A stretch of DNA of 64,000 nucleotides from Clostridia bacterium (GTDB lineage Bacteria > Bacillota > DSM-521 > Neomoorellales > SLTJ01): positions 83,901 through 147,900 of the forward strand of contig JANLFO010000003.1 of assembly GCA_024653205.1 (NCBI GenBank). Reading direction: 5' to 3'. Both the position numbers and the translations under genes were made by a program. Position 1 is the first letter of the stretch, and each line of letters starts with the position of its first letter. Positions 35,705 through 44,696 of the stretch are shown here, one piece after another. The notes under the pieces are model-generated. The model had not been told where the DNA came from. It searched no databases and saw nothing but the letters and a program-made list of their open reading frames with translations.

Positions 35705-35898
35705 GCATTTTTGCGTAAGCTATACCTCGGCAGCTAAATCTTACCACGCTCCAGCCCCTCCGTCAATGCGCCCAGTTGCGCCGCGACGGCCCGGGCTCCC
35801 GCGGCCGGGGGCCTAGAGAAGGGGCCAGGGAGCGGGCCCGTAACCCGCTCCCCTAGATTTTACCTCCTCTGATCCTCCGTTCCCTTGCTACTTCCCAC

Positions 35899-36371
35899 CT
35901 ACTTCCCCAGCTCCGGCAGCTTCTGCAGCAGCCGGTAGAGCACCACCGCGGCTTCCGCGCGGGTGGACTGGCCCCGGGGCTCAAAGCGGTTGGCCTGCCG
36001 GCCCCGCATCAGGCCCTCCCGCACCGCCAGGGCTACGGAGTTTTTCGCCCAGGTGGAGATCTCCCCGGCGTCGGCAAACCCGGCCAGCAACCGGGCCGTT
36101 TCCCGGTCGTCAATGCTCAGGTCCGGGCCGCTCTTGGCCAAAAGCCGCACCATCATGGCCGCCATCTGCTCGCGGGTGATGGGCTGCTGGGGGGAGAAGG
36201 TGCGCTCGCCGGTGCCGGATACCAGGCCGGCAGCGGCCGCCGCCCCCACCATGCCCCGGTACCAGGCGTCAGCCGGTATGTCGCCAAACCGGGCCGCGGC
36301 TTCGGGGTTGGGTGCCAGCCCCGCCATGCGGGCCAGGATGACCGCGAACTGGGCCCGGGTGACGGTGGCCT
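35899..36371. repeat. 473-bp direct repeat, copy A (SLH-coding)
   Basis: Aligns without gaps to 46772-47244; I count about 29 mismatches (roughly 94% identity). Copy A encodes the last 157 residues of the 2114-residue protein. Similarity stops abruptly after GACGGTGGCCT in both copies. Confidence 0.9.
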
Positions 36372-39300
36372 CGGGGGCAAAGCGGTCCTCGCTTATACCC
36401 ACTACGTAGCCCTTGCCGGCCATGAATTCGATTTCTTTCTGCGCCCAGTGCCCGGCAATGTCCGGGAAGGTCTTTGCTGTCCCCGGCGCGGTGGTGACCG
36501 CCGCTGCGGCCGCCGGAGAGAGGCTCTCCAGGAGGGCGTACTTGCTGAGGTGCTCTACCTTCACACTTATGGTCCCTTGGGCCGCATCGTAAGTGCCGCC
36601 CACTTCTTCCCAGCTTTGCTTGGCTTCGTCGTAGCGGTAGGCTTTTACCCTACCGGCCGCCGCCGCCTCTTTGGCCGCCTCGGGCACCGGGAGGATCACC
36701 CTGAGGTCCGGCCAGCGGGCCACGCTTTGCCGCTTGCCGTCCTTGTCCACTACCGCCAGGTCCAGCTCGTACACTTCGCCTACCAGCCGGTGCTGCTCTC
36801 CCAGAGCGGCGAGCAGATCACGAACCGCGCTCGCGTCTAGCTTCTGCGCCTTCAGCTCCAGTTGCGCCGTCCCGGCGGCGGTTACCTCCGGCACTTTAAG
36901 GCTATCGGCGGACAGGACAAACTGCACTCCCTGAACGCTGACGGCCAGCGGCTTTTTCGCCTCCCAGATTTTGCTCAACTGTTCCCTGGACAAGACCAAC
37001 AGGGTTTGCACGCCGTCCGCCTCTAGGGCTACTACGCCGGTGGTGGCAGCCTTCTTGAGGGCCTCCTCCAGGGCGGTGTCGCTCACCGGGGCGGCCGGGC
37101 CGCCGGGGACAATGGCGCTTCCGGTCACGGTGATGGTTACCGGCACCGGGCGCACCATGTCCCGCAGGCCCCGGCTGTCATACCTCTCCGCCGACACCTC
37201 ATAGGTGCCCGGTTGGTAGAACCTGATCACCGCCTGGCCGTTTTCATCGGTCGCCACGGGTGTGCCCTCCGGCTGGTACTCCTGGCCGTTGACGTATATC
37301 ACCGCCCCCTTGAGCTTGGCGCTGACGGTGGGGCCGGTGCCGCTGGAGCCGGACAGGTCGGTCTTGGTCCCGGTCAGGGTGAGGGTTATCTCCTCGCCGG
37401 TTTTGGCGCTGGTCTTGGAGGCGCTGAGCTGGGTGTACCAGGTTTCGAAGCCGTAGACGGCAAAGTACCAGACGATGTCCTCACCGCCCTTGAGCGTGTA
37501 GGCCTGGCAGCCGTAATCGGGCAGGACCCCGTTTACCCGGTACAGCCAGCCGGAGGTGCTGCGGTAGTCGAACTCCCGGTCGCCGGCGATCATGGCCACG
37601 TAGAGGGCCCAGCCGTAGTCCTGGAGGTCCAGGCCGCTATCGTGGTCCGTGCAGTCGATACCCACGGATTCCAGGGCTCGGATCAGCGCGTGGGCCACCG
37701 TCGGTTTCGTCAACTTGTCCGGCCCCCAGCCCGGGGAAGGCTCGGCGGAAATGCCGGAAGCAGGTCCCAGGTAGGGCGTGAGGTCGAAGTTGTCCACCAC
37801 CACTCTGGTCCTCGGCACTATGGTACAGTCATACCCTTCCACCCGGATGTATACCGACACGCTGCCCGAGGAGGGGGGCTGCCCGCCGCTACCGGACGTG
37901 GTCTGGGTGTAGATGACGAACCGGGTGAGGTGCTTGGTCCAGACCACCAGGTCCTGGCCCACGTCTATTCTGCCGTCACCGCCGGCGGGCAGGGCGTCTC
38001 CGGCTTGCTGGCTGTCGGAGGTCATTACGGTGGTTATCTTGGTGAAGACGCCTTGCCGGTAGTAGCCCACTTCCTTGCCCGCCTGGCCGGCAAACACCAG
38101 CCTTACGGCCCGGTCAAAGACCAGTTCCTGGTCCTCGGCGCCCACTTCGATGACTGCCTGCACGGTGGCGGTCTTGCCGGGGTCCGGGGTCACGGTGACG
38201 CTGCTGTTGGGCTTGATGGTGGGGAGGTTTAGGGTGCCCGCCCAGGTGAGGGGCGCACTGATGCCGGTGTTCTGGGGTATCTCTACCTTTACCTGCCCCG
38301 CACTGGTCTCAGCCTGCACGGTTAGAGCTTGGGGGATGGTGGCGCGCTTTTGCCCCTCGGTTTCAGTAACCAGCGGTATTAGGTTGAGGCGGGCTTCGGT
38401 GACGTTTTGCGGCACGGTTACGGTGGCCGCAGGACTGTCTTGGTCCAGGGTGAGGTCTTTTTGGGCCTCGCTGACCATTACCTCTTGCTGTCTTACCGGT
38501 GCGGGGTTGAGGTATAGGGTTATGGGAGCGGAGTCGACCGCCCCGGGCTCGACTACGGCGCTGGCCTTTATGACCACGGTTACGGGGGTGAGGCGGCTTA
38601 GGGCCTGATGGGCCGCGCCGGTGACGGTGATTATTACGGTGTTGCCCTCGCCTTTGGCCGCGGCAGCGCTAAGCCCCGCCGGCAGGCCGGTAAGGGTGAG
38701 ATCGGCGGCGGAAAGGTTGTCCTTCACCGTTCCCGAAGTCAGTTGTATGCTCCAGGCGTTGTCGCTCTGGGCAACCTCCCGGTTCCCCGCCGCCAGGGTC
38801 ACGCTGGGGTCGGTAGCCTTCCCGGCCACTTTGACCGCCGCGTATTCCCCGAAGTAGTAGATGGAGGTGCGGCCGCCGTTATAGGCCCCGTTGTGGCGCA
38901 CGAACTTGTCGTAGGCCAGAAGCGCCTGGTAGCCCTGCTCGGTGGCCATGCCGGTTACGCCGCTGCCGTCCAAGGTGTGCAGGATGGAGCCGTCGGCCTG
39001 CAGGAAGTCCAGCAGCGCCTCCACCAGATTCTTGTTCTTGGTGAACCGCTCCGAGGTGGGATCGATGCCGTTGGCGCACAGGGCGATTATGGCCTGCGAC
39101 ACGGACTCGCTGTTATAGGTGCCCCAGGAGTAATAACCGCCTTCAGGCGCTTGTTTTTGCGCCAGCCACTCTACCGCCCGGTCGATGGCCGCCGAAACGT
39201 CCTCCCGGTCACGATAGGGCGCCAGACCGATGAGGGTCATGGCGGTGATGTCCACGTCGCTGTTGCCCGTGGCCCCCAGATCCCAGCCGCCGTCGGCGTT

Positions 39301-42243
39301 CTGGTGCTCCAGCAGGTACTGAATCATCCAGTCGCGGCTGTAGCGGGCGTCGGCCGGTATCGGCCAGCGCATGGTGTCCAGGGCGATCAGGCCGTAGATG
39401 ACCCCGTTCAGCCCCTGGAAGGTGATGTCCCGGGGCTGGCTGGGGCCGGCGGGCGGGTTGGCGGGGATGTAGAAGTTGTATATTCTTTCCAGCAGGTTGT
39501 AGCCGCCCACGTTCCGGGGGTCACCCCCGGCGGCCACAATGCCCAAAACCCGCCGCTCGTGGTCGGTTACCTTTTCCAGCTTGGTGTTGACTATGGTGGC
39601 AAAGTAGTTCTGGACCTCAGCGGTCACGTTGCTGAGGTAGTTAGCCGGGATTTCTTCACCGGCGTTCCTAAGCCCCACCACCAGCCAGTCGGAGCTGTAG
39701 GTTCCCTGGGTCTTGACGTAGTTGGTAACCAGGCCGATTGCCTGCCGTACCCGGGTGATGAGGGCGTCCTGCGCCTGGGGTTGGTAGTATACGGTGTAGG
39801 TCCGATGGGCTTTGTTCCCGGCGGCGTCGGTGGCTTCCACGGTGATGGAGTTGCTGCCCTCGGCCAGGGTGCAGGTGTAGCTGCCGCCCTCGGCCGGGGT
39901 CAGGAGGGTTTGGTTCAGGCGCACTACGGGTGTAACCGGCCCGTCGGTTTCGTCCTCCGCCGCCACGGTGAAGCTCAGCTCGGCCAAGGCTACGCTCATG
40001 CCGTCACTAAGCCCGGTTACGGTGATGGCCGGCGGGGTGGTGTCGGTCGGCGCCTGGGGGGTTGAGAGCGTAAATTCCTCTTTCTCCCCGGCAACCGCCA
40101 CCACTGCGGTGTACTCCCGGCCCGGCGGCAGCCGGAAGACCTTCTCTGCTTGACCCTGAGAGTCGGTGTCAAACTGGTCGATGTAGTAGCGGGTGGAATC
40201 GGCCTCAACCACCAGGGTCACCGGCTGCCCCGGATAGGCGGTTTGCAGGCTTAAGGTAATCAGACCGCCGGGCTCCACCGTGGGGTAAACCTGGAGGTGG
40301 TCTCCGGTGGTGGAGGCCACGGTTATGAGAATGGAGGCCGGCTTTACCGCGCCGTCGGCGCCGAAGATGTTCCAGCCCTCGCAGCTCACCTCGTAGGTGC
40401 CGGGCGCGGTGAAGGTGATGGCTGCCCGGCCCTGGGAATCGGTGGTTACGGGGTTATCCCCCACCAGCCAGGGCTGGCCGTTGACCAGCAGGGTGGCGTT
40501 GGGGATGGGCCGCACCTCGGTCTCGCCCACCCCGCTGGGGGCGGAAAGATCGGTCCTCTCGCCGGTTAACGTGAAGTGAACGGTTTCGCCCGGCTCCACT
40601 TCCTCCCGGTCGGCCCGGAAATTCACGTACCAGGCGTCAAAGCCGGTGGCGGAGTAATACCAGACCACTTCGTCCCCGTCGTTTAGGTAGTAGGCCTGAG
40701 AGCCGTAGTTGGGCAGCCAGCCGTTCACCCGGTAGAGCCAGCCGGACATGGGGCCCTGGTCGAATTCCCGGTCCCCGCCGATCATGGCCACGTACAGGGC
40801 CCAGCCGTAGTCCTGAACGTCGAACTCGGTGGGGCCGTCTACCGGATTATTTGGGTCGTGCTTGGTGAAGCCCCTATCCGTAAGGGCCTTGAGCAGGATG
40901 TGCAGGGCCGTGGGACCTTCAAACCGGTCCACCTCCCAGCCCTGGGAGTAGGGGTTGGCCGAGGAGCCCGTGCCCGGGTTAAGGTAGGGGCCGCCGGCGC
41001 TGCCCAGGCCGAAGCGGGCTACGCTGATCCTGGTTCTGGGGATGATGGTCCGGTCGTAGCCCTCTACCCGGAGGTAGGCGGTCACCTCGCGGTCGTAGTT
41101 GACCGGAGGAGGGGCGGGAATGGTGCTTCCGTAGTAAAGTATGGGGGTGTCGAAATAGTTGTTGGCGTAGGGGGTTCCCAGCCCCACCACCAGGAAGTCC
41201 CGCCGATCGAAGACGTGGAAGTCGCAGACCGTGGCGGCCAGCAACTCGTCGCTCTGCCTTCTTACCTGGTACCAGTTGCCGTCGGCCTTGCGCAGGTAGA
41301 GCTTGCCGTCCATGACGGCGTAGAGGTCGTCCAGAGCCGTGCCGGCAAGTTTGGTAGGCGCGTGGGGCGCCTGGCCCAGGCTGGCCCACTGGCCGGTAGC
41401 GGTGTCCAGAACTGCTATTTCCCGACCGTAGCCCACCAGGAGCTTCCCGTCGGCGGTTTTCCCGGTGCAGGTAGCGGCCTTGCCCGCCACTTGCGGCAGG
41501 GGCGTTACCGGCGTCCAGGCCCGACCGTCAAAGTAGTGCAGGCCTTCGGCCGTGCCCGCGTAGACGGCGGTGGTTACCGTCCCGTAGACGCTGTCGGCAA
41601 CCGAGAATCCGTCCAGGCAGGTCACGGTCTTGCCGCCGAAGTAGTCCAGCAGGCTCCAGGAGAAGCCGTCGTAGCGGTAAAGCCCGCCGTCTCCCCGGGC
41701 CACGTAGATCTCGTCGGCGCTAAGGCCCCAGATGCGGGCCGGGTTTTCCACCCCTTCTACCCGGGTGAGGTCGGCGCCGTTGTAAAGGTAGAGGCCGGGG
41801 CTCATCGGGCTTTGGGTGCCGAGGTTCACCAAATAGATGTGGTTTTTGTCCGGACCCCACAGATCGGTGAATTCGTACTGGTGGTTTTTGCGGTCAATGG
41901 CGTCTACCTTGTAGCCGCAGTAGAGGCTGGTCCAGCGGTCCTCCCCCACGTAAGCCACCAGGGAGCCGTAGACGCTGATCCCGTACATGTCCTGGGGGGA
42001 GAAAACCAGCAGCTTGGTTAGGCCGTCTTTTACGTAGTCGAATATGCCGCCGATGGAAGAGGCCGGTTGCATTTCCAACCGGTAGGGGTGCATTTCCCGG
42101 AAGTCGTACTTTTGCACATATACTTCTTCTGCCCGGGCCTGCCCCGGGGGTAGCGCCAGGGAAGTGGCCAGCAAAAGGGCGGCTACCAGGCAGGCAAGCA
42201 GCCTCTGGGAGAGACGGCTCGGCTTTCTCATTCTGGCTAGCAT
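35899..42243 (-). CDS. Giant S-layer protein: two DUF4430 domains, alpha/alpha barrel, three SLH domains
   Basis: 2114 residues. Signal peptide 1-38; beta-propeller-like repeats about 60-375; DUF4430 (transcobalamin-like C-terminal domain) about 385-532 (SGWLYRVNGWLPNYGSQAYYL, GDEVVWYYS); Ig-like modules 540-820; prenyltransferase-repeat barrel about 825-1125 (EHQNADGGWD, DVDITAMTLIGLAPY, WGTYNSES); further beta modules; second DUF4430 about 1462-1594 (SGWLYRVNGVLPDYGCQ); Ig-like and mixed modules; three SLH repeats 1926-2114. The two DUF4430 domains are closely related, so they arose by duplication. Barrel plus DUF4430 is the layout of intrinsic factor/transcobalamin; binding of corrinoid is inferred and not shown. 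Its SLH tail is nearly identical in DNA to 46772-47244. Start ATG has GGAGGTG 11 nt upstream. Confidence 0.85.
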   Translation of the reverse strand: MLARMRKPSRLSQRLLACLVAALLLATSLALPPGQARAEEVYVQKYDFREMHPYRLEMQPASSIGGIFDYVKDGLTKLLVFSPQDMYGISVYGSLVAYVGEDRWTSLYCGYKVDAIDRKNHQYEFTDLWGPDKNHIYLVNLGTQSPMSPGLYLYNGADLTRVEGVENPARIWGLSADEIYVARGDGGLYRYDGFSWSLLDYFGGKTVTCLDGFSVADSVYGTVTTAVYAGTAEGLHYFDGRAWTPVTPLPQVAGKAATCTGKTADGKLLVGYGREIAVLDTATGQWASLGQAPHAPTKLAGTALDDLYAVMDGKLYLRKADGNWYQVRRQSDELLAATVCDFHVFDRRDFLVVGLGTPYANNYFDTPILYYGSTIPAPPPVNYDREVTAYLRVEGYDRTIIPRTRISVARFGLGSAGGPYLNPGTGSSANPYSQGWEVDRFEGPTALHILLKALTDRGFTKHDPNNPVDGPTEFDVQDYGWALYVAMIGGDREFDQGPMSGWLYRVNGWLPNYGSQAYYLNDGDEVVWYYSATGFDAWYVNFRADREEVEPGETVHFTLTGERTDLSAPSGVGETEVRPIPNATLLVNGQPWLVGDNPVTTDSQGRAAITFTAPGTYEVSCEGWNIFGADGAVKPASILITVASTTGDHLQVYPTVEPGGLITLSLQTAYPGQPVTLVVEADSTRYYIDQFDTDSQGQAEKVFRLPPGREYTAVVAVAGEKEEFTLSTPQAPTDTTPPAITVTGLSDGMSVALAELSFTVAAEDETDGPVTPVVRLNQTLLTPAEGGSYTCTLAEGSNSITVEATDAAGNKAHRTYTVYYQPQAQDALITRVRQAIGLVTNYVKTQGTYSSDWLVVGLRNAGEEIPANYLSNVTAEVQNYFATIVNTKLEKVTDHERRVLGIVAAGGDPRNVGGYNLLERIYNFYIPANPPAGPSQPRDITFQGLNGVIYGLIALDTMRWPIPADARYSRDWMIQYLLEHQNADGGWDLGATGNSDVDITAMTLIGLAPYRDREDVSAAIDRAVEWLAQKQAPEGGYYSWGTYNSESVSQAIIALCANGIDPTSERFTKNKNLVEALLDFLQADGSILHTLDGSGVTGMATEQGYQALLAYDKFVRHNGAYNGGRTSIYYFGEYAAVKVAGKATDPSVTLAAGNREVAQSDNAWSIQLTSGTVKDNLSAADLTLTGLPAGLSAAAAKGEGNTVIITVTGAAHQALSRLTPVTVVIKASAVVEPGAVDSAPITLYLNPAPVRQQEVMVSEAQKDLTLDQDSPAATVTVPQNVTEARLNLIPLVTETEGQKRATIPQALTVQAETSAGQVKVEIPQNTGISAPLTWAGTLNLPTIKPNSSVTVTPDPGKTATVQAVIEVGAEDQELVFDRAVRLVFAGQAGKEVGYYRQGVFTKITTVMTSDSQQAGDALPAGGDGRIDVGQDLVVWTKHLTRFVIYTQTTSGSGGQPPSSGSVSVYIRVEGYDCTIVPRTRVVVDNFDLTPYLGPASGISAEPSPGWGPDKLTKPTVAHALIRALESVGIDCTDHDSGLDLQDYGWALYVAMIAGDREFDYRSTSGWLYRVNGVLPDYGCQAYTLKGGEDIVWYFAVYGFETWYTQLSASKTSAKTGEEITLTLTGTKTDLSGSSGTGPTVSAKLKGAVIYVNGQEYQPEGTPVATDENGQAVIRFYQPGTYEVSAERYDSRGLRDMVRPVPVTITVTGSAIVPGGPAAPVSDTALEEALKKAATTGVVALEADGVQTLLVLSREQLSKIWEAKKPLAVSVQGVQFVLSADSLKVPEVTAAGTAQLELKAQKLDASAVRDLLAALGEQHRLVGEVYELDLAVVDKDGKRQSVARWPDLRVILPVPEAAKEAAAAGRVKAYRYDEAKQSWEEVGGTYDAAQGTISVKVEHLSKYALLESLSPAAAAAVTTAPGTAKTFPDIAGHWAQKEIEFMAGKGYVVGISEDRFAPEATVTRAQFAVILARMAGLAPNPEAAARFGDIPADAWYRGMVGAAAAAGLVSGTGERTFSPQQPITREQMAAMMVRLLAKSGPDLSIDDRETARLLAGFADAGEISTWAKNSVALAVREGLMRGRQANRFEPRGQSTRAEAAVVLYRLLQKLPELGK

Positions 42244-42269
42244 TCTTGCTCACACCTCCCCGAAAAGCC

Positions 42270-44537
42270 TTACTCTACGCTCCATACCAGCGGCACCGCC
42301 AGCAGGGGCCGCATGCCCTCAAAGCTGTCCCACACCAGGGCCTTTAAGGTGTAGGCGCCGCTTGAGGGAATGGTGAGGCCGCCGGCGGTGAGCTCCGCCT
42401 GCTCTCCGGCTCCGACCTCGCGCGAGGTCGAATCATAGGCCACCATGGCCTTGCTCTGCTCGTCGTAGAGGCAGACGATCAGGGTGACCGGCTGGGAAGC
42501 AGTGGTCTGGTTGCTGATGCTCACGGTTACGCTGGCGGTATCGTCCAGGGAGAAGCCGCCGGTGCCCACCCTTTCGATCTGCAGCTCGCCACCGGCCGCC
42601 GGCGGCAGGGTGACGGAAAGTTTCACCGGAGCGTTCTGCCAGTTGCCCGCCGCGTCTTTGGCGATGAGGTATATCTCGTAGGCCGTGCCGGCGCTGAGGC
42701 CGCTTATGGACCGGCTCACTTCCTCCGTGCCCGGCACCTCTGCCGGGGTCCAGCTCTCATACTCGCTTCCGGGAGCCACCCCCTCTTCCACCACCCGGTA
42801 GTACGCCGTGCCGGGCTCGTTTAGCTTGAGCCTGAGCGTAAAGCCGGTGGGTACTATGTTGTCTACCGAAGGATAGCCCGGGGCGAACTGCGGCGGGGTG
42901 GTGTCCGAAGGGGCGGGGTTATAAGTCACGGTGTAGGTGGCCGTGGCTCGGTTGCCGGAATCGTCCGTGGCTTCGATGTGGATGCTGTTCTCGCCCTCGG
43001 CCAGGGTTACGGCAAAGAGGAAGCTGCCGTCTGGCTGGCGGGTGCCGAAAATAACCTGGCCGCCAGCCCCGCCCAGCTTCACCACCGGCACTACCGGGCC
43101 GTCCACTTGGTCGTAGGCGCTGACGGTAAAGCTCAGCTCCGGGGAGGACACGGTCATGCCCTCGCTAAGCCCGGTGACGTTAATCGCCGGGGGCGTGGTG
43201 TCGCTCGGCGCGTAGCGGGTGAGTTTGTAGAGGTCGGAGCCGATGGCGAAATATACGCTGCCATCCAGGCCGGTGCAGGCGTTGGTGGGGCTGGGGGTGC
43301 CGGTAAGGTCAGCCGGCAGCTCTAGCTCCCTCCAACTCGTGCCGTCAAAGAACTGGGCGGTATCCCGGTGGACGAATATCAGGCCGGCACCCAGCCCAAT
43401 GCTTCCGGAGGTGGTACCCTGCAAATAACTGACATCAAAGGCTGCTTCTTCCGCCCAGTTCCCGTTTCTGTACCGATAAATATGTCCAGTATCACCAAAG
43501 GCGGCGCTGGTAACGGCGAGTATATCCTCGTCATTTAGCGCCCATATTCTCTGGAGGCGGTTCAGGTTCAAGCCCACCGGCGAGATGTCCGCCCACTCCC
43601 CGCTGGTTCGGTTGTACCGGTAGAGTACGGGCCGGTTAGTGTTCGAGGACAGATACCCCCCGAGGTACAGGTAGCCGGAAGTGCACGCCCCGGTGAGGAA
43701 TCTGGCTTGGGGAAGACCTGCGGCCTCGTAGTCTATCTTCTGCCAGACGTTTAGCGCGGGATTATAGCGCGCCACCCCCTCGCGGAAGGAAAAGACTTCG
43801 TTGCTGTCCCCAACCAGATACTGCGGATTGGTTATTTCGCATGGCATCCGGTCATACACCACACCGCTTACGCTGCGGCGAAGGTAGTAAGTGCCTGATC
43901 CGGCCCGTTCCGTGAAGAAGAAGTCGTCCTCCGCCAGGGCATACGCTCTCATGATCGGATACCCTAGGTCGCGCGAGGTTCCCTGGGCAAAATCAACTAT
44001 GGACGCGTTCTGGGACGCCTTCGAGCCCCGGACCACAAACCTATCCGGGCCTATGTTGACCAAGACTCCGGAGGCGTCCACCGGTCCAAGCTTCTGCCAG
44101 GTATAGCCCTGGACCTTGGCAGTGGTGGTGAACTCTAGCTTGTACGTGGTGGCCGGAACTCCATTTTTGGTGAAAAGAAGGTAAGCATCGTACGAGTGCT
44201 CGGGTTGGAGGCCAGACACCGTTCCAGTTCCCCTACCAGTGCCGTACCAACCCCAGTCAATCTGGCGACCACTGCCTATGATGCTGTCCACCGAGGGCTC
44301 CGGCGCCCCATGATCCAACAACAGGATATAGCTACTACTCATATCGAGCCCCTCGGCGGCATACTCGATAACCACAAAGGTGGAACTTAAGGTGGCCACC
44401 GCGGGTGGATAGGTGAACTCCGGACCGTTAGCCGCATGTGCATTCCCAGGCACCGAAGAGTAAGCGGAAAGAAAGATTAGCGCGGCGAGCGCTGCCAGAA
44501 CCAAGCGATTGCCGCTTCTTTTCCTTATGGTAAGCAT
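42270..44537 (-). CDS. Exported multi-domain beta protein (propeller/Ig/CARDB-like)
   Basis: 755 residues. Signal peptide (LVLAALAALIFLSAYSSVPGNAHA). Fibronectin/Ig-like N-terminus (TYPPAVATLSSTFVVIEY), a kelch/propeller-like middle (about 140-450, repeats such as DRFVVRGSKAS, EDILAVTSAAFGDTGHIYRYRNGNW), an Ig module ITVEATD-like (NSIHIEATDDSGNRATATYTVTYNP, about 530) and a CARDB-like C-terminal module (LQIERVGTGGFSLDDTASVTVSISNQ). No SLH, lipobox or sortase signal. The DTTPPAINVTGLSEGM module is nearly repeated in the 2114-residue protein (DTTPPAITVTGLSDGM), so the two genes share modules. Placed 26 bp upstream of it, presumably in one operon. Function unknown; surface or secreted. Confidence 0.72.
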   Translation of the reverse strand: MLTIRKRSGNRLVLAALAALIFLSAYSSVPGNAHAANGPEFTYPPAVATLSSTFVVIEYAAEGLDMSSSYILLLDHGAPEPSVDSIIGSGRQIDWGWYGTGRGTGTVSGLQPEHSYDAYLLFTKNGVPATTYKLEFTTTAKVQGYTWQKLGPVDASGVLVNIGPDRFVVRGSKASQNASIVDFAQGTSRDLGYPIMRAYALAEDDFFFTERAGSGTYYLRRSVSGVVYDRMPCEITNPQYLVGDSNEVFSFREGVARYNPALNVWQKIDYEAAGLPQARFLTGACTSGYLYLGGYLSSNTNRPVLYRYNRTSGEWADISPVGLNLNRLQRIWALNDEDILAVTSAAFGDTGHIYRYRNGNWAEEAAFDVSYLQGTTSGSIGLGAGLIFVHRDTAQFFDGTSWRELELPADLTGTPSPTNACTGLDGSVYFAIGSDLYKLTRYAPSDTTPPAINVTGLSEGMTVSSPELSFTVSAYDQVDGPVVPVVKLGGAGGQVIFGTRQPDGSFLFAVTLAEGENSIHIEATDDSGNRATATYTVTYNPAPSDTTPPQFAPGYPSVDNIVPTGFTLRLKLNEPGTAYYRVVEEGVAPGSEYESWTPAEVPGTEEVSRSISGLSAGTAYEIYLIAKDAAGNWQNAPVKLSVTLPPAAGGELQIERVGTGGFSLDDTASVTVSISNQTTASQPVTLIVCLYDEQSKAMVAYDSTSREVGAGEQAELTAGGLTIPSSGAYTLKALVWDSFEGMRPLLAVPLVWSVE

Positions 44538-44649
44538 GGGCTGACACCTCCCATGAAAAAACCACTAGATTTAGGGGAAGACCCCGGTATAGGAAAGGCA
44601 CCTGCGTTTCTAAATAGTAATAAGGCAATAACGAGCCAAAACGGAGAGG

Positions 44650-44683
44650 TGCCTCTGCGCGGGCGTAGCCCCGCGCAGAGGCA
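44650..44683 (-). terminator. Perfect 14-bp palindromic hairpin
   Basis: TGCCTCTGCGCGGG and CCCGCGCAGAGGCA around a 6-nt loop, 14 bp after the stop of the PQQ-propeller gene. Only CCGTTTT follows at some distance, so it is either a weak terminator or an mRNA stabiliser/processing hairpin between two operon genes. Confidence 0.55.
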
Positions 44684-44696
44684 TATTCTCGGCTTC

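Noticed and set aside
38608-42021. Long plus-strand frames (485 and 387 codons) antiparallel to the 2114-residue gene
   Set aside because: They lack ribosome binding sites and recognisable domains, and are typical shadows of high-GC coding DNA on the opposite strand.
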